Of a stretch of DNA of 64,000 bases, positions 25,759 to 35,510 are shown in pieces. The stretch covers positions 248,001-312,000 of the forward strand of contig NZ_JAGGLB010000005.1 of assembly GCF_017874215.1 (NCBI RefSeq), given 5' to 3'. This stretch comes from Paenibacillus eucommiae. Its GTDB lineage: Bacteria; Bacillota; Bacilli; Paenibacillales; NBRC-103111. The stretch's first letter is position 1, and each line of letters opens with the position of its first letter. The translations under genes were made by a program, and so were the position numbers. Below the pieces are notes generated by a model. The model worked only from the letters and a program-made list of their open reading frames with translations, had not been told where the DNA came from and made no database searches.

Positions 25759-27390
25759 CTACTCTGCATCTATAACTGTGAACTTGACGGTATAATAGTT
25801 CAGCGTCTCTGTGCCACCTGTATTGTCAACTGTGAGATTCACCCCGGTGTAGGCTGAGCCTTCGTATATCTTCCATGTGCCGAATGGAACAACTGCCGTT
25901 ACCGTTCCGCCCGCGCCGATCATGTCTGTTGTTATTGCTTCATCTGTGCTCAGCTTCAGCGTGAACATCTTGCCATGGTCGCTCCATGTTGTGTCGTCCT
26001 TCTGGATATTGAGTGTAGCAGTAGCAATGTCGTTCAGCTCGATACCTGTCACCGTGACGGTTTGGTCTTCCGTAATATTGCTGATGGTATACACGCCGTC
26101 GATATCAGGTGTAACAGTCGTGTCGTTAGTCTTTACTTCAATCGTTGACTTGCTGTATGCTTCATCCAACTCCACCTTGAAGCTGTAGCCGCCGCCGTGG
26201 TTCACAGGGCTGGAACTGCCGTTCTGCGCAATAACAGTGTACCCAGTACCAGCGGGCAGGCTTACCGTGTAGGTTGTTACTACGTTCATGTTGATTTCAA
26301 CGGGCTCGCTGGCATAGTCAGTGTTCCTATCACCGTTATCCTCCTCGTTGAACAGCTTGATGGTATAACTGCCGTTCGCAAGAGCAGGTACGGTAAACAC
26401 AGCTGTGCCGCTTTCCGCCCCGGTCAGCTTACCATAATGGATAACGTTACCGTTGTTGTCCGTAATTACGGAGGACACATACTTGTTTGCGGCGATTTTT
26501 GCATCGCTGTAGGCAATTGCCACCGTGTCACCGGGAGCATAGGTTATCTCTTCAATCCCATCGATGATTGGCTGTGCCACTGTTAAGCTTAGGTTGTCTA
26601 TATTGCTGTCGATCACTGTCAATTTCGCCTTTTGAGCCGGTGATGTCACAGCCGACAGAGCTTGCCCTGCGGTTGTCACTTTACCGCCTTCAGCGGCGGA
26701 TGCGAAGACTACTGATGCCAAATCCAAATGAAATGCGGGACGAACCGCAAAGAGAGACGTTATATAATTGCCGGCCACATTGATGCCGCCCGCAGTGTTG
26801 ACGGTCGCAGCTTTGTTATTGGCATCTCCCGGCAATCGAAGCCACCAGTAGGCACCGGTTTTGCCCAAGTCAACGTTCAAAGCGTTGGCTTCATCAATAC
26901 TTAGCGCCCACAATTGATCTTCGGGCGAAGGAATTCCCGCATCCTCTAAGCTGCGGCTGACCATCACCGACCTCTCTCGGGAATCAATCTCGGTGAATCG
27001 CACCTCTGTTGTCAGCTCTTTCCTCAAATCACTGTCGATGTAGCTGTTCCCAGCAGCGCCCAGCTTGTTAAATTGAGCCGTTGCTCCAATCCCGCCGACT
27101 GAAAACAGTGTCATCGTACCGGGGATGGATGCAACACCTCCAGCGTTGCCGTTATATCCAACCGCGTACCATTCGCTTCCTGCAAAGTGGAACACAGTGG
27201 TACTGGCTTTAAGGTCATTCACGGTCATCCAAGACCAATCGTTCTCAATCGCAGAGCCGGAGATTGTCGCTGCAGACCTGCCCGCCAGCGGTCCAGCCGT
27301 ATTTTGCTCCGCTGAAGCCAGCAGCATGCCCAACAGCAAAAATAGGGATAGCGACAGTACCGATATCCGAAGTGCTAGTTTTTGTTTCAT
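25759..27390 (-). CDS. Secreted DUF6273 protein
   Basis: 543 residues. Signal peptide (ISVLSLSLFLLLGMLLASAEQ). DUF6273 module at ~45-235 with GAYWWLRLPGD and DQLWALSIDEANAL, clearly paralogous to the N-terminal module of the next gene downstream (same WSWMTVND, FHFAGSEWYAVGYNGN, TMTLFSVGGIGA and ERSVMVSRSLE strings). Then two beta-sandwich-like regions with an Ig-like repeat (~265-365) and a YTVSLPAGTGYTVIAQNG segment. The C-terminus ends abruptly (YYTVKFTVIDAE) without SLH or sorting signal, so it may be released or may lack its original anchor. ATG 27390 follows GGAGGAAAC. Lies between, and on the same strand as, the two large SLH proteins. Confidence 0.75.
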   Translation of the reverse strand: MKQKLALRISVLSLSLFLLLGMLLASAEQNTAGPLAGRSAATISGSAIENDWSWMTVNDLKASTTVFHFAGSEWYAVGYNGNAGGVASIPGTMTLFSVGGIGATAQFNKLGAAGNSYIDSDLRKELTTEVRFTEIDSRERSVMVSRSLEDAGIPSPEDQLWALSIDEANALNVDLGKTGAYWWLRLPGDANNKAATVNTAGGINVAGNYITSLFAVRPAFHLDLASVVFASAAEGGKVTTAGQALSAVTSPAQKAKLTVIDSNIDNLSLTVAQPIIDGIEEITYAPGDTVAIAYSDAKIAANKYVSSVITDNNGNVIHYGKLTGAESGTAVFTVPALANGSYTIKLFNEEDNGDRNTDYASEPVEINMNVVTTYTVSLPAGTGYTVIAQNGSSSPVNHGGGYSFKVELDEAYSKSTIEVKTNDTTVTPDIDGVYTISNITEDQTVTVTGIELNDIATATLNIQKDDTTWSDHGKMFTLKLSTDEAITTDMIGAGGTVTAVVPFGTWKIYEGSAYTGVNLTVDNTGGTETLNYYTVKFTVIDAE

Positions 27391-27412
27391 ATACCCGTTT
27401 CCTCCATTTCTT

Positions 27413-30400
27413 TTATTTCATAATATTGTACAAAATCTGCACAAATTGTGTTCTGCTTGCAGAATCCTCCGGCAATATATGACCATTGCTTCCGGAGATA
27501 ATATCGGCATTAACAAACTGTTCAACTGCCTTATTGGCATAATCTGCAACCTTACCTGCATCCTTAAAGCCTGACAGGTCTTTTCCTACGGTTGCGGTTG
27601 GTAATTCATCCATGTTATTTAGGGTATTGTATACCAATACAAACAAGTCCTGTCTTGTCACTTGTCTCTCGGGTGCAAACCTATTGTCGCCAACGCCGCT
27701 AGTGATTCCAAGCTTCTTTGCCGCTGCAAGGTATCCGGTATAATAGGTATTTCCTGCATCGCTGAAGTTGTTTTCTGCATTATCTTCGGAGCTGACGCCA
27801 AATGCCCTCATGATCATGACCAGGGCTTGGGCTCTGGTTACGTCGTCAACCGGACCGAATCTTCCGTTTCCTGTTCCTTCGGTTATTCCCCTTGCTGCCG
27901 CAAAGGTTACTGCATTGCTGTACCATGCATTATCCCTCACATCCGCAAAGTCAACCTTGTTATATCCGACGGCATACTTTGAGAAATGCGGTGTCTTGAA
28001 GGTTATCTGTTTTGTAGAGGGATCATATTTCCCGTTGGTTACGACTTTGAGCTCACCTTTACTATTAATATAGTAAGCTACTATCGCGTTCGGATCCTCA
28101 CCCTCTTTTATTTGATAGGGTATGGTTACTGTAGCATTCCTACCAAACTGTGTGACTTCTTTGTCCAAACCGACGATGTCAAAGCTTACGATAGGCCTGT
28201 CCCCGACCTTCTCCCGGATTTCCGGTGTCATATCCTCAACCTTTGTCGCAGTTATCGTAACAGTCCCTTCTACCTGCAAAGAGATAGCTGCAACTGCTTC
28301 TTTGTCAAAGGTCATGGTTCCGAATGATGTTTGTATCGTCAGAACATCCGCTTTGCCTTCCGAGAATTTCTTTAAAGCCTCCGCTGTTAAATCTACGCCG
28401 ATTGCCTTGGCATCTGTTGTCGTACTTACTTCAATGTTAACCGTTATCCCTGCCTTTGTTTCCTGCTTTTCCGCTTCGGCAGTAGCCTTAGCGATGGAAT
28501 CCGCCAGCAGTGTCTCGGATATTGTCGCTACAGCCCTTCCGTTTCCATCCGTAACGGGCTTTACAGTTATGCTCGTTGTTACCTGTCCATCCCCAACCTT
28601 TATTTCGGGCACTGGGGTTGGTTCCGGACTTGGTTCCGGACTTGGTCCTGTACTTGGTGCAGGTGATGGCTCCGGTCCTGGTGTTGGTATTGTCTTCCGT
28701 GTCCATTTCGCATACAGCGTTATATCAGAAGTTACTTTGTCTGTTACGAAATCCCATGCATGTACGAGCTCTGCGTCCTTGTACCAGCCGTCAAATGTGT
28801 ACCCTGACTTGATTGGTGCTGCAGGCATTACGATTGCATTGCCGCTTGGAACACTAATAGCAGCTGTATCACTGCCTCCGATGCTGTTAAAAGTGACTTT
28901 GTATGTCTCGGTTTCTAATTCCGTCACCGTACAGGTTGCATCAACCATGCGATCAAGAGGATTGATCGTAATGGAATCCGACGTTTGCCCGCTTGTACCT
29001 GCACCGCTCCATGCGCAGGTATGGGAGTCTATGTCTATACCCGCAACGGTGATTACCAGCTCTTTGCCTGAGAGAACCACCGCGCCGCTGGCAATACTCA
29101 CGCCGTCATACGTTGCACTGATGGTAGCACCGACGGGAGCCTCTCCCTCAATCCATTTTGCATATAAAATCATACTACCCGTTACTTTATCTGTTTCAAA
29201 ATTCCATTTCGTTAACAGTTCGGCTTCCTTGTACCATCCATCAAATATATATCCTGCTTTGGTTGGTGTTTCCGGTGCTGTGATCGCGCTGCCGCCCATA
29301 GCATTGGCAGTATTTACAGCGCTGCCTCCGATGCTGTCGAAGGTAACCGCATAGGTATCCCCGTCCAACAAAGCAATAACGAAAATGATTGACTCTGCAA
29401 CTTCTTTTCTCCACTTTTCCGTTACTTCAACGATGTTTGCTTGCCCTACATAATCAGTTAACGGCGCAGGAAATTCTATTAGATTTTTTGCATATACTAC
29501 TTCCTTTTGATTTACACTTCCCGGCATTTCCTTCTCTACTCTTTGCAGCAATTCCCATAGCATATAACTATAATCATAGTCTTCTATGCCATCCCTCATA
29601 ACTTCCCAGCGAATCGAATTCACCGGACCGTCGGAACTTGGGTAAATCTGAGATTCGAGTCCGTTTCTTGACAAGAACGGCCCGGTTTCTGTCCACGGAT
29701 CGGCACCGGTCCATGTCGACCACGCATAAAGAAATCCCGTATAGCCTTTATCTAAAAAGGCTTGCCAGCTTTGCCAAAATGTCGCTCTAGCATCCACTGC
29801 CGGCATATCAATTAAGAAATTAGCACTCGGATGCGGCGGATCTGTATGATACCACCACAGCTCTTCTCCTCGCTCCAAAGCGTTTTTTGCCTCTTGAGGA
29901 TCATCCCTCATTCCAGGTACAGTCCATATGTCAACCGTACTTACCAGCTTTTCCGTTGGATAAGTTGTAATCATTATCTTTACATCCGGTACAAGCTTTC
30001 TCCATTCATCTGCCATTTCAATCCATTTCGGATAGGTCTCTTCAGTAGGTTCATCCGTCAAATAAACATACGCCATATCATCCCAGCCCTTTTCATTGAG
30101 ATGAGCAAAAATCTTTTTGGCTATGTCCGGAGCTAAATAGGTGTCCCTATGAATAGCAAAGCTCGTCAAGCCTTGCTCTAATAATTTCTCCATGTTGGCA
30201 TCGAACTTAATAAAATCGGGATCTTGCCTTACGCTTTGGGCCGTAACGTAACCCATTGCCCCTCTGGGAGACATTCTATGCTCGAGAAAATTGTCTATAT
30301 ATAAATCAGCTTGTTTAGGGTCTACATTGCCGCCCGTCCTAAAATCAAGAGCTGTTTTAAGCTTAGACGCTACAGGCAACGAAAAAGGCCACACATTAAT

Positions 30401-32113
30401 GCTCATGGGAATCGTAATAACTTCCTCAGTGCCGCTCTTTATGATCACATTTCCTTTATAAATACCCGACTCAACATTAGGCTCAGCATAAGCCGTAATC
30501 CAAATGGGTGTATTCTGTCCCCCTATTGCATCAAAATTTTTGGTTTCCAATAAGGGATCAGGCCAATAGCCTGTACGAATATTTGGGTCAAAACGAGAAC
30601 CATTTTTCGTGAAAACATAACCTACCGGATTGTATTTCAGACTTCCTTCCGGTAGAGTCTCACCGTCTTCATTCTTAAATTTGCCAAATTCAACCGAGCT
30701 ATTTAGGATATCTTTACCTTCTCCAGGAGAAAGCACGATCTGAACGGCTTCTCGCTCCCTCTTAGCCAGCTCGATAGTTAAACCCCTTTGTGCCGTGCTA
30801 TTTTCCAAATCTACGATATCATCCATAAATATTTTTTCTAAGCTGGGTACGCTCCAAACAACCATATCTGCATTATTCGATAAGATGCCGCCGGAAATTT
30901 TTCTTTGCTCGAACTCGCCACCGCCATCATCCTTTTGGGGCCATGCAGGGAATATGGTTTCAGTTTCATCATAAGTACCTGCCACCAATGGAATCTCAAT
31001 ATCTGAGGATGGATTTTGCAGCGACTTACCTAACTCTTGCTTTATTCCGTCTTTATATAGACTGGCTTTCAGAAGGTAAGCTCCTTCCGTAGGAGGCGTC
31101 CAATCCCACTTAATCTCAGCCTGCTTTGTTATGTTAAGCTTCGCCTTCAATGGCTGTGGCGCAGTGTAAACATAATCATTGGGACCCGTTATTTCGATTA
31201 TAATTTCCACATCACCTAGGGCCTCAACTGCATTTATTTCCATTGCAAGACTGTTTTTTTCTCCAGCCTTTAAATTCTTCCATTGATTGATGCTGACACT
31301 AATTTCAGGTGACGCATAGGCAAGGGTATTGGTTCCCTTCAAAGGCACTACGTTAGTAAAATAGGTAGTGCTCCAAGTTTCACCGGTTGCCAGATTAAAC
31401 CCATTATAAATCCATTCCAGCGTATTAAAGCCGATTCCTCTCCACTGATATTGCATGGCAAGCTCATTGTAATCCATGATAAAGGATATACTCACATTTT
31501 TTGTTTCATCTATTGCTCCAATCCAATTGCGGCTGGGCTCAATACTTGGAGGTGAAGCGTCTGTGATTTTATGCAAGCCCAGATTTTCAGACGGCATATA
31601 ACTATTCATCACACGTTCCGGGATCACGTTATTCCAGGGAAAATAAAATGTAGAGAGGTTTTCATTTCCATTATTGGTAATTTCCCATTTCGTCTCTATA
31701 GAGGAGCTTCCTTTGCGTAAGGTGATGTATTTCTTTATCTCCACATCTTTATTCATTGTAGAAGGTACTAATCTAACCAACGCAGTAACCTTCTCATCCG
31801 TATTTTCAAATAGTTCCACTTCACTCTTCGGCTCTTTCCAGAGCTCTACAATTCCTGGCACCCGATCCCGAAATAACCCTCCGCCGGTTGATACGGTCTC
31901 ACCAGTTAAATCAAGCCATTGAGGCTTATAAATAAGACTTGAAATAGTGCCACCCATGCTGCCATCATCAATTCTAAGTTTTAGATATTCATTCTCCAAA
32001 AATATTGTACGATTTTCAGAAGCTGTTGCAGCGAACGCCATTTGTGGTATACAAACCACAAATATTACTAAGCACAGAAATAACGATAGTCTTTTAACAA
32101 GTGTTCTTTGCAT
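27413..32113 (-). CDS. Secreted SLH-anchored GH123/DUF4091-like protein with InlB-type repeats
   Basis: 1566 residues. Signal peptide (LFLCLVIFVVCIPQMAFA). From ~35 the same module as the 1591-residue paralog begins (FLENEYLKLRIDD, PGIVELWKEP, NWIGAIDETKNVSISF). The TIM-barrel has SINVWPFSLP, YVYLTDEPTEETYP (near residue 687), WWYHTDPPHP and TFWQSWQAFLDKGYTGFLYA. Two InlB B-repeats (FDSIGGSAVNT..GYIFDGWYKEAE..LYAKW at ~920-990 and ~1070-1140), a Pro/Ser/Glu linker (~1145-1165), and three SLH repeats from ~1386 (DNAWYSNAVTFAAARG, TYYTGYLAAAKKLG, DYANKAVEQFVNAD). It lacks the DUF6273 module, which is carried by the separate 25759 gene. ATG 32113 after GGAGG. Start of a probable three-gene surface operon under the divergent AraC gene. 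Confidence 0.85.
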   Translation of the reverse strand: MQRTLVKRLSLFLCLVIFVVCIPQMAFAATASENRTIFLENEYLKLRIDDGSMGGTISSLIYKPQWLDLTGETVSTGGGLFRDRVPGIVELWKEPKSEVELFENTDEKVTALVRLVPSTMNKDVEIKKYITLRKGSSSIETKWEITNNGNENLSTFYFPWNNVIPERVMNSYMPSENLGLHKITDASPPSIEPSRNWIGAIDETKNVSISFIMDYNELAMQYQWRGIGFNTLEWIYNGFNLATGETWSTTYFTNVVPLKGTNTLAYASPEISVSINQWKNLKAGEKNSLAMEINAVEALGDVEIIIEITGPNDYVYTAPQPLKAKLNITKQAEIKWDWTPPTEGAYLLKASLYKDGIKQELGKSLQNPSSDIEIPLVAGTYDETETIFPAWPQKDDGGGEFEQRKISGGILSNNADMVVWSVPSLEKIFMDDIVDLENSTAQRGLTIELAKREREAVQIVLSPGEGKDILNSSVEFGKFKNEDGETLPEGSLKYNPVGYVFTKNGSRFDPNIRTGYWPDPLLETKNFDAIGGQNTPIWITAYAEPNVESGIYKGNVIIKSGTEEVITIPMSINVWPFSLPVASKLKTALDFRTGGNVDPKQADLYIDNFLEHRMSPRGAMGYVTAQSVRQDPDFIKFDANMEKLLEQGLTSFAIHRDTYLAPDIAKKIFAHLNEKGWDDMAYVYLTDEPTEETYPKWIEMADEWRKLVPDVKIMITTYPTEKLVSTVDIWTVPGMRDDPQEAKNALERGEELWWYHTDPPHPSANFLIDMPAVDARATFWQSWQAFLDKGYTGFLYAWSTWTGADPWTETGPFLSRNGLESQIYPSSDGPVNSIRWEVMRDGIEDYDYSYMLWELLQRVEKEMPGSVNQKEVVYAKNLIEFPAPLTDYVGQANIVEVTEKWRKEVAESIIFVIALLDGDTYAVTFDSIGGSAVNTANAMGGSAITAPETPTKAGYIFDGWYKEAELLTKWNFETDKVTGSMILYAKWIEGEAPVGATISATYDGVSIASGAVVLSGKELVITVAGIDIDSHTCAWSGAGTSGQTSDSITINPLDRMVDATCTVTELETETYKVTFNSIGGSDTAAISVPSGNAIVMPAAPIKSGYTFDGWYKDAELVHAWDFVTDKVTSDITLYAKWTRKTIPTPGPEPSPAPSTGPSPEPSPEPTPVPEIKVGDGQVTTSITVKPVTDGNGRAVATISETLLADSIAKATAEAEKQETKAGITVNIEVSTTTDAKAIGVDLTAEALKKFSEGKADVLTIQTSFGTMTFDKEAVAAISLQVEGTVTITATKVEDMTPEIREKVGDRPIVSFDIVGLDKEVTQFGRNATVTIPYQIKEGEDPNAIVAYYINSKGELKVVTNGKYDPSTKQITFKTPHFSKYAVGYNKVDFADVRDNAWYSNAVTFAAARGITEGTGNGRFGPVDDVTRAQALVMIMRAFGVSSEDNAENNFSDAGNTYYTGYLAAAKKLGITSGVGDNRFAPERQVTRQDLFVLVYNTLNNMDELPTATVGKDLSGFKDAGKVADYANKAVEQFVNADIISGSNGHILPEDSASRTQFVQILYNIMK

Positions 32114-32359
32114 AACTTTACCTCCTCATATAATAAATAGCCTCTCGGCATTACCTTTTCTCCTTCCTTTTCGTTAGCGTTTTCAAATTAAATAATAATG
32201 GAAAGTGGGAGGGAATACCATGCAGGGAATGGACATTATTTGTACATTATTTCACTCATCTATGATAGAATAGCATTAAGAATATTGATAAGGCATTGCG
32301 ACAAAATAACTACAAATGAGCTTTTATCACAAGCTCTAAGTCTTTGGAGGGGAAACTCA

Positions 32360-33214
32360 GTGAGTGATTTGGTTGGTCCTTTGGAGTACCCGCTTTACTT
32401 ATTCGGAAATATGGAGTATTGGGAAGCGAAGAGGAAATTTAAATTTCCCAGCAGCGATTTTTCCGTATGGTCCATGATTGCCGTCAAACAAGGCCGTTTT
32501 TCATTTACTGTCGGTTCTGTGTGTGGAGAAGCTGTCAAAGGTGACATCGTACTTATTCCACCGAATATCGAGTTCACACGCAACATTATCGATCCCCTTT
32601 CATTTTTTTTGATTTGCTTTACGTATCGTGAAGTCGTAAGTCCTGATGAGGCACACATTATCCGTTTACTGCACGATTGGTTCGGCTATATATTCCGAAC
32701 TCCAGAACAGGACCGAATACTAAACAACTACCGTCAGTTGCTTAACTTATACGAGCAAAACGACAAGCGCAGCCAGCGATGGGTCACCCATTACGTTTGC
32801 GATATTTGGTTATTGTTTTGCAAAGAAGCCGAAATGAGGGATCACGGCGGGAAAGACTCACAAGATTCGTTAATACAGGCGGTGAAAGACTGGATTGATC
32901 GAGAGGCTGAAAGCGATATAAAGCTGCAAGATATGGCCCAACATTTTAACTTGCATCCAGTACAACTGACGCGTCGTTTTCAAAAAAACTTCGGCATTTC
33001 ACCTTCCCGTTATTTATATACCATTCGGATCGAGAAAGCTAAATCCCTCTTGATTGAAACTGATTATACGATTGACCACATCGGGCAATTATGCGGGTAT
33101 CACAATGGCTTCTATTTCAGCCGAATTTTCACCCAATATACCAAAATGAACCCTTCTGCTTTTCGAAAGATTTACTCTTCTTTTTACGAACAGCATAGAC
33201 ACTCTGGACAGTGA
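32360..33214 (+). CDS. AraC-family transcriptional regulator
   Basis: 284 residues. N-terminal cupin-like sensor (SVWSMIAVKQGRFSFTVG, GDIVLIPPNIEFTR) and C-terminal double HTH (IKLQDMAQHFNLHPVQLTRRF and TIDHIGQLCGYHNGFYFSRIF), ending with MNPSAFRKIY. I choose GTG 32360 because GGAGGGG lies seven bases upstream; the reading frame stays open back to 32198 but that part has no site and no similarity to such regulators. Divergent from the surface-protein operon (first gene starts 32113), which is its likely target. Confidence 0.85.
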   Translation: MSDLVGPLEYPLYLFGNMEYWEAKRKFKFPSSDFSVWSMIAVKQGRFSFTVGSVCGEAVKGDIVLIPPNIEFTRNIIDPLSFFLICFTYREVVSPDEAHIIRLLHDWFGYIFRTPEQDRILNNYRQLLNLYEQNDKRSQRWVTHYVCDIWLLFCKEAEMRDHGGKDSQDSLIQAVKDWIDREAESDIKLQDMAQHFNLHPVQLTRRFQKNFGISPSRYLYTIRIEKAKSLLIETDYTIDHIGQLCGYHNGFYFSRIFTQYTKMNPSAFRKIYSSFYEQHRHSGQ

Positions 33215-33372
33215 AAAGTTCTCGTCAACAAATCGTCACATAGTAAAATAACCCAATCATGCGAAACCGTGATATCCTAGGGTGGACTAGAAAAACTTAT
33301 TTTACCATTCCTTTACATATTCTATATATTCCATATATTTACATAATTAGAAACTCTGGAAAGGTGTAAGAA

Positions 33373-33542
33373 ATGTTAGATGATTTCAACATACTTGGTT
33401 ATCACGGTACGTTTTCTCAAACCGCAGAGAAGATTGTAGAAGAAGGATTTGGCTATGTTCATAGAGATAACTTGAAACAGGTTTTAGTGTTACTCTGAGA
33501 GATAATTTATCCGTTGACTCTGCGGATTTTCTTGTTGCATAA
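33373..33542 (+). pseudogene. Remnant of a YHGT-type (ADP-ribosyltransferase-like?) gene
   Basis: A 41-codon frame from ATG 33373 starts NILGYHGTFSQTAEKIVEEG, the opening seen in toxin-like and PARP-like proteins with a YHGT..A..I...GF pattern. It then breaks at 33496-33498. A second frame overlaps it (TGFSVTLRDNLSVDSADFLV) and ends at TAA 33540-33542, as if the gene's two ends had been joined by an internal deletion in the wrong frame. A SecB-like remnant follows after 22 bases. Family assignment is tentative. Confidence 0.4.
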
Positions 33543-33564
33543 ATCACTATGGGGTGAGACTCAC

Positions 33565-33836
33565 ATGATAGAAGGTGTAATTAGATTCATAGGTTTTAAA
33601 GTTGAAAAAATCATTTAAGGGAAGTAGAAGATATAGTTAAGGGTAACTGTGTTTCTCCAGAGTTTATGATATATCTTGTACAGAAATCTGATACAATAGA
33701 AGAAGAGAGTTTTTTTAATATCGTATTTGGTGTGCGAATTGGTTTTGACACTGACGAATCTACTCCTTTTTCTTCTGAGGTTGTCTTGCGAGGCTTTTAT
33801 AAATTCGATCCCAAGTTAGTTAGTGATACTAAATAA
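33565..33836 (+). pseudogene. SecB-like chaperone, single-base frameshift
   Basis: ATG 33565 opens MIEGVIRFIGFKVEK, then stops. Adding one A to the A6 tract at 33605-33610 lets the frame continue (HLREVEDIVKG, CVSPEFMIYLVQ, FNIVFGVRIGFD, VVLRGFYKFDPKLV) to TAA 33834-33836. The span of 272 bases is one short of 91 codons. The I.F.GFKV.K opening and GFY.F ending resemble small SecB-fold proteins, some of which act as antitoxin chaperones. It lies directly after a toxin-like remnant, which suggests a toxin-chaperone module. Deletion in a homopolymer could be an error. Confidence 0.5.
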
Positions 33837-33838
33837 AG

Positions 33839-33878
33839 TGGTGCCATCAGAGCTAATCTCTGGGAGCATCATTTTTTT
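33839..33878 (+). terminator. Terminator after the SecB-like remnant
   Basis: TGGTGC pairs with GCATCA and CAGAG with CTCTG around a CTAAT loop; T7 follows at 33872-33878. Confidence 0.75.
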
Positions 33879-33983
33879 GTACAAAGAGTTTCTTTCGCTA
33901 CTCCCAAATGGTAGATTGGTTTTTTTATTTTTATTAGAGGACTTTATGTTATAATTTGGGGAATTCGGGAGGAGCGTCTTGAA

Positions 33984-34220
33984 TTGGATTTTACAGCGAA
34001 TGAAGTTGCAGAATGGATGTTTAATGAAGTAAAGTCAGCCGGGATTTTATATCAAAAGGATGCGGTCAGCTATATTACAGCAAACTTCGGCGAGGCTTTT
34101 ATTTATATAAGTGAGAATGGCAACCAGACGATCTCCAAAGAAGTGAAGAAAGTGTTCAAAAAACTGCATGGTGGAAGGGCTGCCTGGGAACGAGACGGCT
34201 TTTTCTGGGGCTGGCATTAG
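33984..34220 (+). CDS. DUF6953-family small protein, copy 2
   Basis: 78 residues, TTG start at 33984 after GGAGCG at 33971-33976, one substitution at the nucleotide level near the start relative to 15293. Residues 3-10 are TANEVAEW-like after an FTANE opening (copy 1 has LTANE), the rest the same. It precedes egsA by 34 bases, so it is probably translated with it. Function unknown; co-occurrence with egsA here is seen twice only because of the duplication. Confidence 0.8.
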   Translation: MDFTANEVAEWMFNEVKSAGILYQKDAVSYITANFGEAFIYISENGNQTISKEVKKVFKKLHGGRAAWERDGFFWGWH

Positions 34221-34254
34221 CAGGTAGTCCCGACTAAGAAGGGATGGGGTCATA

Positions 34255-35490
34255 ATGATGGTTAACAAAGCGTTTGAGGCGGGGGAAGCAGCGTCTTCCG
34301 GACTTGTCGTCATTGAAGCTGGTGCACTTCGTAAAGCAGTCTTGTATGTGGAGGAGAAAGGCTATACACGTGTAACGGTCGCAGTTGATGCCAATACTTT
34401 CAAGGCTGGAGCCGAGGCTTTCGGCGATGCATTGACGAAGACAGGCATACGGGTTCATTATGCAGTAATTACGCCGGACGGCCAAGGGGATGTGATCGCA
34501 GACGAAGCTTCGGTCATTCAGCTTTTGCTGGAGGCCCAGCATGCTGACGCGGAAGCGATCGTTGCATTTGGTGCAGGGACGCTTCATGATATCGTGAGGT
34601 ATTCCGCCTATACGCTCGGTATTCCATTCATTTCCGTACCCACAGCGGCATCCGTTGACGGCTTTACTTCGACAGGGGCTCCGCTTATTCTTAGAGGCCA
34701 TAAACAAACGATACATGCGATTGGACCGGCAGCGATCTTTGCCGATCTTGATGTGTTAATGAAGGCTCCTAAACCGATGGTGGCTGCCGGATTCGGGGAT
34801 ATGCTCGGGAAATATACGTCGCTATTCGATTGGAAATTTGCCCATCTGGCTGCCGGGGAGCCTTATATGCAAGAGGCTGCCGATTTGACAAATCATGCGC
34901 TGCAGCGGTGTGTTGACCATGTAGAGGCGATAGCAAGAATGGACGAAGAGGGCATGGCTATTCTGATTCAAGCCTTGATCGAATCAGGGAACGCTATCCA
35001 GCTATTCGGACAATCCCATCCGGCTTCGGGATCAGAGCATCATCTGTCCCATTATTGGGAAATGGAGTATCTTCGTCTAGGCCGCAAACAACTGCTGCAT
35101 GGCGCTAAGGTTGGAGTAGCCTGTATCGAAATATCAAGACTTTACCATCGGCTTGAGAGCGAAGCTTCTATATTAACGGAGCGACCATCTGCAGCGACAG
35201 AGGGCTTGAAAGAGGGCTTGAAGGAAGCGGACTCCGTGCAAGCAGCGAGTGCAGCTGTGCTAGAGACCGTTAGCGGGAACTGGACGGAGATATCCGCAGA
35301 GATACGGCAAATACCAGATGAGCGAATGCTTACAGATCTGCTGAAACAGGTAGGTGGTCCTACAACTCCAGCCGAGCTGAGGATCGAACCCGATCTTCTG
35401 GAACGAAGCTTGCGTGAAGCCCATCAGGTTCGGATGAACAGATATACACTGCTTAGATTTTATAACGAAACGAATGCTAAGCTTCTTTAA
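34255..35490 (+). CDS. egsA: sn-Glycerol-1-phosphate dehydrogenase (EgsA/AraM type)
   Basis: 411 residues of the iron-type alcohol dehydrogenase/DHQ-synthase-like fold. NAD-binding and active-site stretches are visible: IVAFGAGTLHDIVRYSAY, IPFISVPTAASVDGFTS, AAIFADLDVL, AAGFGDMLGKYTSLFDWK (a metal-ligand Asp/His region) and SGSEHHLSHYWE (metal His pair). The enzyme reduces dihydroxyacetone phosphate to sn-glycerol-1-phosphate, in Bacillus used for heptaprenylglycerol lipids. ATG 34255 or 34258; the AAGGGATGGGG upstream is a usable site. A KEGLKEG tandem near residue 325 is a small duplication. Full length, unlike the copy at 15564. Confidence 0.85.
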   Translation: MMVNKAFEAGEAASSGLVVIEAGALRKAVLYVEEKGYTRVTVAVDANTFKAGAEAFGDALTKTGIRVHYAVITPDGQGDVIADEASVIQLLLEAQHADAEAIVAFGAGTLHDIVRYSAYTLGIPFISVPTAASVDGFTSTGAPLILRGHKQTIHAIGPAAIFADLDVLMKAPKPMVAAGFGDMLGKYTSLFDWKFAHLAAGEPYMQEAADLTNHALQRCVDHVEAIARMDEEGMAILIQALIESGNAIQLFGQSHPASGSEHHLSHYWEMEYLRLGRKQLLHGAKVGVACIEISRLYHRLESEASILTERPSAATEGLKEGLKEADSVQAASAAVLETVSGNWTEISAEIRQIPDERMLTDLLKQVGGPTTPAELRIEPDLLERSLREAHQVRMNRYTLLRFYNETNAKLL

Positions 35491-35510
35491 AGAGGCCTTA
35501 ATAAGTCAGC

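Noticed and set aside
28122..29354. 410-codon plus-strand open frame within the 1566-residue surface protein
   Set aside because: Antisense of a well-supported SLH protein; composition (Ser/Val/Ala-rich) reflects the coding strand's codon pattern and no ribosome binding site fits.
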